The position numbers were made by a program, and so were the translations under genes. Shown piece after piece: positions 40,095 to 47,575 of a stretch of 64,000 bases of DNA. Under the pieces are notes generated by a model, which had not been told where the DNA came from, searched no databases, and saw nothing but the letters and a program-made list of their open reading frames with translations. Source of the DNA: Saccharopolyspora pogona (GTDB taxonomy: Bacteria > Actinomycetota > Actinomycetes > Mycobacteriales > Pseudonocardiaceae); assembly GCF_014697215.1 (NCBI RefSeq), contig NZ_CP031143.1, positions 1 to 64,000 of the forward strand, in the 5' to 3' direction. Within the stretch, counting starts at the first letter, position 1; each line of letters opens with the position of its first letter.

Positions 40095-41912
40095 TCATGC
40101 TGCAACTGCGGTCATGGTTCGGGCCTTGAAGGCGTCGCGGACCTGGCGGGCCCGATCGGGGCTGCACTTCAGCGCCTGCCGCAGCGGCTCCACCTTCAGG
40201 TCCGCCGGGTCCCAGGCATTCCGCTTGATCAGTGCCTCGGTCTCGCCGATCAGGTCCTCGATCGACTTGCCACGGGCGGTGCTCGCCGATCGAGTCGGGG
40301 CCGCCTGCTCACTGCGGACCGCAGCCGGTCGATCGATCGACTTCGGCCGCGACGTCTTCGACTCGATCGAGTCGCGGTCGATCGAGTCCCCAGCGTTCGG
40401 AATGGAGTCGATCGACTCGGCCTCTCCAGTCGGCTCGATCGACTCGGGCCGCTGTTCGATCGACTCCGGTTCGATCGAGTCGATCGAGTCGATCGAGACC
40501 GAGGTGGTCGATCGACTCGATCGACCGAACCACTGGCCCTGCTGCTTGGGCTGCGGCTGCTCGATCGACTCAACCGACTCGATCGACTCGATCGACTCGA
40601 TCGAACCGTGGTCGATCGAGTCGATCGGAGAGGCCGACTCGATCGAGTTGTTCAGCTCGATCGACCCAGGTCGCGACTCGATCGACTCGGCTTCGATCGA
40701 CTCGATCGAGTCCCGATCAATCGAGTCGATCGACCCGATCGAGCTGGCGTCGATCGACCTGCTGGACTCGATCGAGTTGCCGGGCTCGATCGACTCTGGG
40801 GCGGTCGATCGAGTCGATCGACGGGACCACTTCCACCACTTGGGCTGCTGCTCGATCGAGTCGATCGACCGACCGCTGGTGCCGGTCGATCGAGCTGCCC
40901 GAGTCGATCGAGTCCGCCGCTCGATCGACTCGATCGAGTCCGCCGGTTGCCCGACTCGATCGGCTGCCTCACGCAGCGGTGCCGGACCGAACAGCAGCCC
41001 GGCGGCCAGAGTGACCTCCTCGGCCTTGGCCAGGATCGAGTTCGCTCGATCGACGTCGGCGGCGCGCTGCTGCTCGATCGACTCCTGCACCTTGCTGCGG
41101 ATCGAGCGGCGCTTCCACGGCCGCCAGCGGTACTCCAGCTTCCGCTGCGCTCGCTCGACCGCAGCTCGATCGAGCGCCACCTGTGCCTGCCTCGGTCCGA
41201 GTCGATCGCGCACCGAGATCGACCACGCCCGGAACGTCCACAGGAAGTAGCGCAGCCATCGGGCGATGCCGAACCTCGGCCGGCGTTCCGGTCGATCGAG
41301 GTCGATCGAGTCGCGGTAACGGCGCCGCTCGAACGCCTCCCAACCGGCCACGCCCGCGATTGACATCACGGCCAGCACTGGCTTGCCGGAGTGGATGCCG
41401 TTCATGGCGGCTGCGGTGCCCACGATGGACCACATCAGCGTTCGCTCTACTAGGGCGCTGTCTCCGGCCTGGCGGGCTTTGCGGGCGAGCGCGCCGAGGG
41501 ACAGCCCCAGGCACTCCAGCGCGGTCGCCAGCGCAGCGCCAGTGACTGAGTCCCAGCCCAGCCCGCCGTTTTCCACCTTGCCGGTGGCGTAGCCGTACTG
41601 GCCCGTCCAGGCGGTCACGGCCGCGAGGATCACCGGCACGGTGACCATGCGAGCGGGAAGCTCGGCCCAAAACCGCTTCACGGCGTCCTTGCGCCTCTGC
41701 TTACGGTTGCGCTTGCGCTGCTTCTTTTCCCGCTCGTCGTCTAGTTTGTTCTGGCATTTCTGGAGTTCCAGGTGGCGGAGCCGGGACTGGTACTCGCGTT
41801 CAGCGGCCGCGTTGTCGAGCCGGATTTTGGCTTCGGCTTCGGCTAGCGCTGGGGGCATCGGCGCCGGTGCCGGTGCTTTGAACAGGGACAGGACCGCTTT
41901 TGCGCTGGTCAT
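40095..41912 (-). CDS. DUF2637/SpdB-like membrane protein with SID/SIE repeat region
   Basis: 605 residues from ATG 41912 (AGAAAGGA upstream). A charged helical N-terminus (EREKKQRKRNRKQRRK) is followed by three membrane segments between residues 88 and 190 (VPVILAAVTAWTGQYGY). From about 320 to 551 the chain is a low-complexity region with about 29 Ser-Ile-Asp/Glu triplets and a few Arg-Ser-Thr triplets. The C-terminus (KSIEDLIGETEALIKRNAWD) is a normal helical domain, so the repeats are not a run-on artefact. DUF2637 proteins are spread proteins of actinomycete plasmids. At DNA level the repeats are TCGATCGA copies. Confidence 0.8.
   Translation of the reverse strand: MTSAKAVLSLFKAPAPAPMPPALAEAEAKIRLDNAAAEREYQSRLRHLELQKCQNKLDDEREKKQRKRNRKQRRKDAVKRFWAELPARMVTVPVILAAVTAWTGQYGYATGKVENGGLGWDSVTGAALATALECLGLSLGALARKARQAGDSALVERTLMWSIVGTAAAMNGIHSGKPVLAVMSIAGVAGWEAFERRRYRDSIDLDRPERRPRFGIARWLRYFLWTFRAWSISVRDRLGPRQAQVALDRAAVERAQRKLEYRWRPWKRRSIRSKVQESIEQQRAADVDRANSILAKAEEVTLAAGLLFGPAPLREAADRVGQPADSIESIERRTRSTRAARSTGTSGRSIDSIEQQPKWWKWSRRSTRSTAPESIEPGNSIESSRSIDASSIGSIDSIDRDSIESIEAESIESRPGSIELNNSIESASPIDSIDHGSIESIESIESVESIEQPQPKQQGQWFGRSSRSTTSVSIDSIDSIEPESIEQRPESIEPTGEAESIDSIPNAGDSIDRDSIESKTSRPKSIDRPAAVRSEQAAPTRSASTARGKSIEDLIGETEALIKRNAWDPADLKVEPLRQALKCSPDRARQVRDAFKARTMTAVAA
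40258..41304. repeat. Array of about 40 TCGATCGA palindromes
   Basis: My manual count gives 40 copies of the 8-base palindrome TCGATCGA, often 9 bases apart (TCGATCGAG or TCGATCGAC). They read as SID/SIE where in one frame and RST/RSS in another frame of the same gene. Elsewhere in the window the word is very rare. Confidence 0.9.
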
Positions 41913-41963
41913 GGCTGGTGTGGCATCCTTTCTGCGGGGTTTTGTGGACTCCGCGAAACAAAA

Positions 41964-41998
41964 GGCCCGGCACCAGTTGGATTGGTGCCGGGCCGTTT
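41964..41998 (-). terminator. Terminator within the spread operon
   Basis: 12-base perfect stem GGCCCGGCACCA / TGGTGCCGGGCC, followed leftward by TTTTG. It separates the four small genes from the DUF2637 gene. Confidence 0.8.
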
Positions 41999-42018
41999 CG
42001 TCTGCTGTGGACGGTCGG

Positions 42019-42204
42019 TCAGTAGATCTCGGCGGCCGGTCGCTGCTGGCCGCTGCCCGGCGCGAGAACCACGGTCGACGTGCCACGCGCCTCCCGGCCG
42101 TAGGACAGCAGGCCGTAGGACATGCCGAAGGCGAACGCCAGCGTCCCGAACAGGAGCAGCAGTGCCGCGATCGCGGTCACCGTGCGCCGCCATGTCTGCG
42201 TCAT
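42019..42204 (-). CDS. Single-pass membrane protein of spread operon
   Basis: 61 residues (MTQTWRRTVTAIAALLLLFG) with one membrane segment at 9-33 and a periplasm-like polar tail. Short membrane proteins of this kind (Spd) assist plasmid spread along mycelium. Stop overlaps nothing; a terminator follows. Confidence 0.65.
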   Translation of the reverse strand: MTQTWRRTVTAIAALLLLFGTLAFAFGMSYGLLSYGREARGTSTVVLAPGSGQQRPAAEIY

Positions 42205-42359
42205 CGCTGATCACCTCCCGGTATCTGCGGCGCGGACTGCGTGGTGCCGGAGAGCTTGTCGCCCGCGCTGATCAGCGCGCCGCCGACGGGCTGACCGTAG
42301 GTCTTGATCAGCGCGAAGATCACGATGCCTGCGATCACGAGCGTTACCAGTGCCTTCAT
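42201..42359 (-). CDS. Single-pass membrane protein of spread operon
   Basis: 52 residues (MKALVTLVIAGIVIFALIKT), one hydrophobic helix at the N-terminus. Overlaps both neighbours by four bases, so translated as a unit. Confidence 0.65.
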   Translation of the reverse strand: MKALVTLVIAGIVIFALIKTYGQPVGGALISAGDKLSGTTQSAPQIPGGDQR

Positions 42360-42571
42360 TGCGCTTGCCCTCCGATGCTGGTTCCGATGTCCTTGAACAG
42401 GCCGCCTGCGCCCTGCGCGGTAGCGCCGATGCCCAGCCCGAGGTCGTTCGCGCCTTGACGAAGACCGGGCATGGCTGCTCCGAACGTGATCGCCGCAACG
42501 ATCGCCAGGACGATGATCAAGGTCCACTTGACCGGGCCCCGTTTCTTGCCTCCACCGCCGCCGTTGCTCAT
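42356..42571 (-). CDS. Single-pass membrane protein of spread operon
   Basis: 71 residues (MSNGGGGGKKRGPVKWTLII), glycine-lysine start and a membrane helix at 17-35, then a glycine-rich tail. Overlaps neighbours by four bases. Confidence 0.65.
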   Translation of the reverse strand: MSNGGGGGKKRGPVKWTLIIVLAIVAAITFGAAMPGLRQGANDLGLGIGATAQGAGGLFKDIGTSIGGQAQ

Positions 42572-42723
42572 TCGTCCTCCGTTGCTCTTCCGTGCTGGCC
42601 GACGGCCCGCGCAGGTTCACTTGCGCCGTTGCCCGAGTCGGACGGCGCGATTCTCTTGTTCTTGAGCCACAGCAGGTCAGCCCTGCTGAAATACGGCGGC
42701 TCGTTGAAGATCGCTGCACTCAC
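42568..42723 (-). CDS. Small protein, first gene of spread operon
   Basis: 51 residues from GTG 42723, preceded by GAGGAGG. Starts MSAAIFNEPPYFSRADLLWL; the rest is polar. First gene leftward from the GntR operators. Function unknown. Confidence 0.6.
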   Translation of the reverse strand: MSAAIFNEPPYFSRADLLWLKNKRIAPSDSGNGASEPARAVGQHGRATEDE

Positions 42724-42756
42724 GCGCCCCGCCTCCTCGTGTCGACACGCGGCTAG

Positions 42757-42771
42757 CTTGTGCCGCACAAG
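42757..42771. promoter_or_regulatory. GntR operator site 1, CTTGTGCCGCACAAG
   Basis: 15-bp palindrome with CTTGTG / CACAAG arms, between the divergent spread operon and the GntR gene. Confidence 0.75.
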
Positions 42772-42786
42772 GATGGCACGAGAGTA

Positions 42787-42800
42787 TGTGTCGGCACAAG
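42787..42800. promoter_or_regulatory. GntR operator site 2
   Basis: TGTGTCGGCACAAG, the same element in reverse, 30 bases from site 1 (three turns). Probably bound by the GntR protein to control both operons. Confidence 0.72.
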
Positions 42801-42839
42801 CCCTTGCTTGAGACGACCACTTACGGGGAGTATCGACAC

Positions 42840-43577
42840 ATGGCAGCCAGACATGACGTCGCCGAGTTCTACCGACAGCGAATCAGGGATGGAGAGCTCA
42901 AACCGGGAGATCCACTTCCTCCCGTGCGGCAGCTCGCTGACGAGCACGAGATCAGCGTCTACGCCGCTCGATCCGTCCTCTCCGAACTCCGCATCGCCGG
43001 ATACACCCTCACCACGCAACGAGGCTCGTTCGTCGCCGACCGCCCGACCGGCGTCGATTCCCCCCAGGACCGGATACGGCGCGCTATCCGCACCGGAACC
43101 ACCGGCGCCGAACGGGAAATGCAGGACGTGATCTCCGCACAGATCGTCACACCCACCCACTACGAGGCAGGCCACGTCGCGGAGATTTACGACCAGGACC
43201 CGAAAGACCAGGTCGTACGCAGGGAATACACCATCTCGAAGGCCGGCAAGGTCATGGCCTTGCACGTCGACTGGTACCCCACCCGCTACGCCGCGATGGT
43301 CACCGATTTGCTGTCCACCCGGTCCACTACGGGCGGCGCACTGCTCACCCAGATCGAAACCGCACTTGGGCAAACCGTTGTGCATGGTCGCGACGCCGTA
43401 CGAGGACGCGCCGCCGACCAGCGCGAAGCCAATGCGCTTCAGATCCCGGTCGGCACGCCGATCCTTGCCGGAGCACACGTGTGGACTACCGCTGACGACA
43501 CGATCGTCGTCTACGGCGAGTGGTGCATCCCTCCCGACGTCGAGGCGGGATGGGATTACGACCTCGAACGCAGCTGA
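42840..43577 (+). CDS. GntR-family regulator (HutC/UTRA type)
   Basis: 245 residues from ATG 42840 behind GGGGAG. Residues 4-70 are the winged helix (DVAEFYRQRIRDGELKPGDP, LPPVRQLADEHEISVYAARS). The rest is a UTRA ligand-binding domain (THYEAGHVAEIYDQDPKDQV). GntR regulators such as KorA/TraR repress transfer genes in Streptomyces plasmids; the two operators between this gene and the divergent spread operon fit this. Confidence 0.92.
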   Translation: MAARHDVAEFYRQRIRDGELKPGDPLPPVRQLADEHEISVYAARSVLSELRIAGYTLTTQRGSFVADRPTGVDSPQDRIRRAIRTGTTGAEREMQDVISAQIVTPTHYEAGHVAEIYDQDPKDQVVRREYTISKAGKVMALHVDWYPTRYAAMVTDLLSTRSTTGGALLTQIETALGQTVVHGRDAVRGRAADQREANALQIPVGTPILAGAHVWTTADDTIVVYGEWCIPPDVEAGWDYDLERS

Positions 43578-43584
43578 CAAAAGC

Positions 43585-43618
43585 AGGCCCCTCGGTGGCT
43601 CGATGCTCCGAGGGGCCT
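43585..43618 (+). terminator. Terminator after GntR gene
   Basis: 11-base perfect stem AGGCCCCTCGG / CCGAGGGGCCT with a 12-base loop. Confidence 0.8.
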
Positions 43619-43619
43619 C

Positions 43620-43874
43620 AGGAACCCTCAGCTGAGCCACTGACCAGCTCGCAGGGGCGACCGACACGCCGAAGGATGAGAACACCGAAGGGGCGACGCA
43701 GATGCGAAAGACTCCCTAAACACAGCTCGGCCCCCGGTGCGCCAACACCGAGGGCCATCAGCTGAAACGCAGTACTCCCAACGGCCAAGTAAGAAGCCCC
43801 ACGCGCTAGCCGAAAGCGTACGACAGGACACCTGCCGTGCGCTATCGACCGGCCGTGGTGGAGAGGAACACCAC
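43620..43874. other. Gap without a clear gene
   Basis: 255 bases with a second hairpin (GGCCC-CGGTG / CACCG-GGGCC near 43730-43757) and short direct repeats of CACCGAAGGGGCGAC type. No credible gene. Confidence 0.4.
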
Positions 43875-45131
43875 GTGCCCACCATCCACACCCTTCACCC
43901 CGAGAACAACTACTCCCAGGTTTCGCGCGCAGCCCGCGATGATCTTCCCTCGCTGGCCGCGATCGGCTACCAAACCATCCTGATGTCCTACTCCGACGGC
44001 TATGTGCCCTCGCTGGACAGCCTGCGGAAGAAGAAACCGGGCATCACCAAGGCCGAGGCATCAAAGGCACGCAAGCAGCTGTTTCAGTTCCGCTACCGCG
44101 TGGATGTCCGCTGGCAGGTCGCTGAAACCGGCAAGTGGGAGACCGCTATCTGGCGTTCGCACTACCCCCACACAGAACAGGACCTGGTCGAGATCGCGTC
44201 CAGGTATCCACGCGGCGGCATCGTCCAGGTCCCAGTGAAGGACGAGCAAGGCAAGGTCCGCCGCGACACGTCCGGGCAAGTGATCACCGCCGCCCGAACG
44301 ATCCGCGCTGCGGTCATCGACTCGTGGCGCGGCGAGGGCGAGCGGATCACCCCGGACGGCACCCTCGACCAACACTCGGCCGAAACCGACCAAAACACTC
44401 CGAGTTATCCACAAAGCCCAGGTCGCACCGACCTCCCGAAAACCGGGGGGTCGGCTCTCCGGGGGGTCGGATTGCGGGAGGTCAAGATAAAAGAAGGGGG
44501 ACAAGACCACGGGGACAACACCAGTCAAGGACCAAAGAACTGCCGCCCTACGGTTGGCGACCTCGGGGAACCCGGCTTCGCCGGAACCCCCGAGGTAACA
44601 GAAACCCCTGGTCAACTGCCTAACGGATCACCTACAGGGCCGGTTTTTCGAGGTAAGTCACTACCCCCGCGCGCGCACGTAATCCCAGAAGTCGATCACG
44701 AAGTCAACCCCACCGCGCAGGAATTTTCTGGATCATCCGAAAAGGACACCAGCGCGGCACTCGCCGAGGACCACAGCGGCTTCGACGGCTCGCGGGTCGA
44801 CCCGTCCCCCGCATCACCGAAGGCTGAGGACCAGGGAGAGAAGGCGTCGGGGCCAGTTGATCTCCCGGCCGCCGGTAGGGCCGGAAACGCCTCTCATTCG
44901 CCCGGAGACCGACGAAACGCCGGTTCCGAGGGTGATCTCCCCGGAGCAGGACGCGGCGGTTGTGGCGCGTCTGGCTGCCAAGGCGACGGCTGGCGAACCC
45001 TCGCAGACAGCTCGCTCGTCCCCTGCAAGCCATGCCGGACCCAAGCTGAGCCGCGCGACGTCGACGAGGACCAGGCGGACACCGAGCGGGACGACCCGTG
45101 GAACATGCCGCTCGTTGACCTGCCGTTCTAG
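43875..45131 (+). CDS. Possible plasmid replication protein
   Basis: 418 residues from GTG 43875 (GAGAGGA upstream). The first 170 residues are folded (NNYSQVSRAARDDLPSLAAI, then RYRVDVRWQVAETGKWETAI) and resemble the winged-helix replication or regulatory proteins found beside TraB in AICEs and actinomycete plasmids (SLRKKKPGITKAEASKARKQ). After that the chain is low-complexity and acidic or proline-rich with CGASGCQGDGW. The end overlaps the convergent MerR-like gene by four bases. Role in replication is inferred from location and fold. Confidence 0.6.
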   Translation: MPTIHTLHPENNYSQVSRAARDDLPSLAAIGYQTILMSYSDGYVPSLDSLRKKKPGITKAEASKARKQLFQFRYRVDVRWQVAETGKWETAIWRSHYPHTEQDLVEIASRYPRGGIVQVPVKDEQGKVRRDTSGQVITAARTIRAAVIDSWRGEGERITPDGTLDQHSAETDQNTPSYPQSPGRTDLPKTGGSALRGVGLREVKIKEGGQDHGDNTSQGPKNCRPTVGDLGEPGFAGTPEVTETPGQLPNGSPTGPVFRGKSLPPRAHVIPEVDHEVNPTAQEFSGSSEKDTSAALAEDHSGFDGSRVDPSPASPKAEDQGEKASGPVDLPAAGRAGNASHSPGDRRNAGSEGDLPGAGRGGCGASGCQGDGWRTLADSSLVPCKPCRTQAEPRDVDEDQADTERDDPWNMPLVDLPF

Positions 45132-45328
45132 GGGGATGGTTCGTCGCCGGGCAGGGTTCTGCCGTGCGCGCGAGCCCAGCGGCGTACGTCTTCGGTGCGC
45201 CATACCGAGCCCATTGCCAGCGTCACCTCCGGCGCGGGGAAATCGTCCTGGCAGGTCAGCTGGTAGACGCGCTGGCGGCTGACGCCCAGAAGTGCGCCGA
45301 TTTCCGCTTGTCCCAGCAGGTGTTGCAT
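45128..45328 (-). CDS. MerR/AlpA-like DNA-binding protein (possible excisionase)
   Basis: 66 residues (MQHLLGQAEIGALLGVSRQR, VYQLTCQDDFPAPEV, VWRTEDVRRWAR). This is the compact winged-helix of excisionases and AlpA-type regulators, which bend DNA at attachment sites. It has its own symmetric operator at 45338-45383. No integrase is next to it; the integrase is 28 kb away, which is unusual. Confidence 0.8.
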   Translation of the reverse strand: MQHLLGQAEIGALLGVSRQRVYQLTCQDDFPAPEVTLAMGSVWRTEDVRRWARAHGRTLPGDEPSP

Positions 45329-45337
45329 TCCGCCATT

Positions 45338-45383
45338 CTAGTCACCTGACAACTAGTCTATTGACTACTAGGCAAGTGACTAG
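45338..45383. promoter_or_regulatory. Symmetric four-part operator TAGTC
   Basis: TAGTC-N10-TAGTC-N4-GACTA-N10-GACTA, exactly symmetric about 45360/45361, right upstream of the MerR/AlpA-like gene. Confidence 0.75.
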
Positions 45384-45555
45384 GCATAGTGGGGTTCGTC
45401 AACCGCTGGTCAAGCGTGAACTGGCCACGGTGGGCCGTCCGAAGGGCAACCGGCTCTCCGGGCGACACACAAAAAGCCGCCGGACCAAGGGATTGAGGTC
45501 CCTCACAACCAAGTTCCCCAGCCCGGCGGCCATCCACCTCAGTGGAGGTCCGATT

Positions 45556-45642
45556 ATGACCAAGCCTCGCCAGCCCGGCTGCAACGGATGCGGGTCCATA
45601 CCCGCTCAACCTGTGTGCCCCATCTGCGGCGCGCGAAACTAG
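45556..45642 (+). CDS. Zinc-ribbon micropeptide
   Basis: 28 residues (MTKPRQPGCNGCGSIPAQPV) with CNGC and CPIC, a complete four-cysteine zinc site, and GGAGG upstream. Too small to assign. Confidence 0.6.
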   Translation: MTKPRQPGCNGCGSIPAQPVCPICGARN

Positions 45643-45647
45643 GCACC

Positions 45648-45887
45648 ATGACGAAGCCGAGGCATCTCACCCATCACCAAGCCCCACCTCCTGCTACAGC
45701 GTCAGCTGAAACCAGGACGACGGTGGCGTCCGAACTCCGTGCCGTTGCGACCATCTGCCGTGAACACGGCGCTGCGGCGCTAGCGGCTGACGTCAAAAAC
45801 GACGCCGTCGCGCGAGCCGTCACCGACACGCTCTACGCACTCGGGGCCCGCTTCGACACACGGGCCGATCAATGGGCTAATGGCTAA
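45648..45887 (+). CDS. Small helical protein, unknown
   Basis: 79 residues from ATG 45648 (MTKPRHLTHHQAPPPATASA), helical C-terminal 55 residues. It begins with the same five residues (MTKPR) as the previous peptide, so the two starts may be duplicated. Unknown. Confidence 0.55.
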   Translation: MTKPRHLTHHQAPPPATASAETRTTVASELRAVATICREHGAAALAADVKNDAVARAVTDTLYALGARFDTRADQWANG

Positions 45888-45918
45888 TCCAGCCGAGCAC
45901 TGATTACTGCTACGTGGT

Positions 45919-45990
45919 GTGCCGGGTGACGGCCGTGCCATCGCCCGGCACCTCGGCATCGGACGATCCACCCTCTACCGCGCACTCTGA
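45919..45990 (+). pseudogene. Remnant of a serine recombinase (C-terminal HTH)
   Basis: 24 codons ending in a stop, reading VPGDGRAIARHLGIGRSTLY then RAL. This is the C-terminal helix-turn-helix of Hin/resolvase-type recombinases. No catalytic domain precedes it, so it is a fragment left by an earlier insertion or deletion. Confidence 0.6.
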
Positions 45991-46017
45991 CCGGATACAC
46001 TGAGCGCATCTCTTGCA

Positions 46018-46030
46018 CTGTGGTTGGTGG
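46018..46030 (-). promoter_or_regulatory. Orphan copy of the start-linked motif
   Basis: Minus-strand CCACCAACCACAG with no good gene after it. Together with the recombinase remnant it suggests that a gene was lost here. Confidence 0.6.
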
Positions 46031-46040
46031 TAGAGACGAG

Positions 46041-46071
46041 AGAAGGCCCCCACCTCAGGTGGGGGCCTTCT
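46041..46071. terminator. Bidirectional terminator
   Basis: 14-base perfect stem AGAAGGCCCCCACC / GGTGGGGGCCTTCT, after the stop at 46091. Confidence 0.85.
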
Positions 46072-46090
46072 CTGTACGGACGTGACCGCC

Positions 46091-46495
46091 TCAGTCTTCC
46101 TTACGCATGAAGAAGTCCAAATCAACCGCAGGCTCACCAACCGTGCGCTGCACGTAGTCGAACAGATCGAACCGCTCCCGCACGAGGTACTGCACGAGCA
46201 ACTCACCCACCTGCCGCTTGTCCAGCCGGAACTTCGTAGCCAGCACGTTCACGATCATGTTGCCGGTGTTGTAGTGATCCTCCGAGACCCGCAGCCCCCA
46301 CATCTTCGATCCCGGAACCTGCGGCCGTTCAGTGACATTGAGGCCGCCGGGATCAGGAGCCGGATCAAACGAGCTTGACCCGATAGGCGGGGTGCCACCA
46401 TCCTCAGCTCCACCGCCAGCACCGGGCAACGGGCCACGCCGGCGCCGCGCCCCAGGCAACGCTCCAGCTCCGCTCGGGTAACCGCCTTCAGCCAC
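46091..46495 (-). CDS. Small partition partner (ParB-like role)
   Basis: 134 residues, ending two bases before the ParA stop codon region. The first 55 residues are glycine-, proline- and arginine-rich and disordered; the rest (KMWGLRVSEDHYNTGNMIVN, VLATKFRLDKRQVGELLVQY) is helical and could be a ribbon-helix-helix or similar DNA-binding domain. Plasmid parAB loci often have such a small non-homologous partner. Assignment rests mainly on its position after parA. Confidence 0.6.
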   Translation of the reverse strand: MAEGGYPSGAGALPGARRRRGPLPGAGGGAEDGGTPPIGSSSFDPAPDPGGLNVTERPQVPGSKMWGLRVSEDHYNTGNMIVNVLATKFRLDKRQVGELLVQYLVRERFDLFDYVQRTVGEPAVDLDFFMRKED

Positions 46496-46497
46496 GA

Positions 46498-47370
46498 TCA
46501 GACCTCCTCGGTAACAGTGGTGGTAGCGAACTTGTGCAAACGATCAACAGCCGGCCGGTAGAACCCCGTCAACTCGGCTTTCAGCTCACGTTCTTTGGCA
46601 TCGGTCTCCGGCATGAGAGCGACTGGCAGCAGCTCGTCGTCCAGGCGGGCAAGCCGGGCCCGAAGCGGCACAGTGCCCCAATGCTTGCCCTCGTTCTGCC
46701 CGCTCGCGAACTCCTCGACAATCCGCCGCTCCCAGTACTTGTGGTTCTGGGTGCCGGACCGGTGACCGTTGATGATCAGCCCGACGTAGTCCAGATCCGG
46801 CACGAGCAGCTGCTCCCGCACGTAGAGCAGCTGGGCGTGCGTACGGAACAGGCCCCGGTAGCTTCGGAACGAGGGTTGGGTCACGAGCAGCACGTCGTCG
46901 CTGTCGGCCCACGCCATCTGCGGCAGGATGCCCAGGCTGGGCGGGCAGTCGTAGATCAGCACATCCACGTCGTCGTCGGTGCCCTCCATGCCCGCCCGCA
47001 GCCGCAGGAAAGCGTCGCGGTTGGGCATGACGACATGCGCGTCTTCCAGGTCGAAGCGCGACGGGATGAACGTGAGCTTGTCCCGCCACGGCACATCCCA
47101 CCGGCACTGCTGGATCGCGTCGGCGGCCGTGCCCGTGACCAGGCGGTGTTGCCGCCACGCACGCTCGATCACCTCCAGCACTGTGATCGCGTCATCCTCG
47201 GGACCATCAACCTCGAAACCCAGCGCTGCCGATGCATCCGACTGAGGGTCGAGGTCAACGACCCGTACGCGCAGGTCATGCTCCACAACCAGGCCCACCG
47301 CGAGGTTGATCACCTCGTTAGTTTTGCCGACTCCGCCCTTGTTCTGGCAGACGGCGACTTTATATGCCAT
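46498..47370 (-). CDS. parA: ParA-family partition ATPase
   Basis: 290 residues. Deviant Walker A KGGVGKT near residues 11-17 (VAVCQNKGGVGKT), Walker A' VDLDPQSDASAALG, and Walker B VLIYDCPPSLG. These are the marks of the ParA/MinD ATPases that move plasmids. It has no N-terminal HTH, so the operator is probably read by the partner protein. The 47-bp palindrome just upstream is the likely parS or operator. Confidence 0.92.
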   Translation of the reverse strand: MAYKVAVCQNKGGVGKTNEVINLAVGLVVEHDLRVRVVDLDPQSDASAALGFEVDGPEDDAITVLEVIERAWRQHRLVTGTAADAIQQCRWDVPWRDKLTFIPSRFDLEDAHVVMPNRDAFLRLRAGMEGTDDDVDVLIYDCPPSLGILPQMAWADSDDVLLVTQPSFRSYRGLFRTHAQLLYVREQLLVPDLDYVGLIINGHRSGTQNHKYWERRIVEEFASGQNEGKHWGTVPLRARLARLDDELLPVALMPETDAKERELKAELTGFYRPAVDRLHKFATTTVTEEV

Positions 47371-47379
47371 GCACTCTCC

Positions 47380-47512
47380 TGTGTCGCGTTGCTACGTCCG
47401 TACGTTTGTAGCAACGGTTGCTACAAACGTACGGACGTACATCCGTAGCAACCCTATGACGCAGCGGCAACGCCTACCGATCAAGGGGGCAAGGACATCC
47501 GTACGCGACACA
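47380..47512. promoter_or_regulatory. Centromere-like region upstream of parA
   Basis: Outer TGTGTCGCG (47380-47388) and CGCGACACA (47504-47512) enclose the palindrome, plus extra GTTGCTACG and CCGTAGCAAC words. Typical of a parS or par operator region. Confidence 0.6.
47393..47439. repeat. 47-bp perfect palindrome
   Basis: Arms of 23 bases (GTCCGTACGTTTGTAGCAAC within each) around one base. Directly upstream of parA and partly in its promoter. The longest perfect palindrome in the window. Confidence 0.85.
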
Positions 47513-47575
47513 GCCGGTCGATTCAGGCCTCGTTGTTAGCGTCCGCCGCAGGTCAACCGATCTACGGAGGTCGCA

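Noticed and set aside
40114..41250. Plus-strand open frame with SID/SIE repeats, opposite the DUF2637 gene
   Set aside because: TCGATCGA is its own complement, so the opposite strand also reads SID/SIE. The recognisable DUF2637 membrane domain, start site and terminator are on the minus strand.
40258..41304. Possible CRISPR array
   Set aside because: Repeat unit is 8-9 bases with no uniform spacers, and lies within a coding gene; no cas genes.
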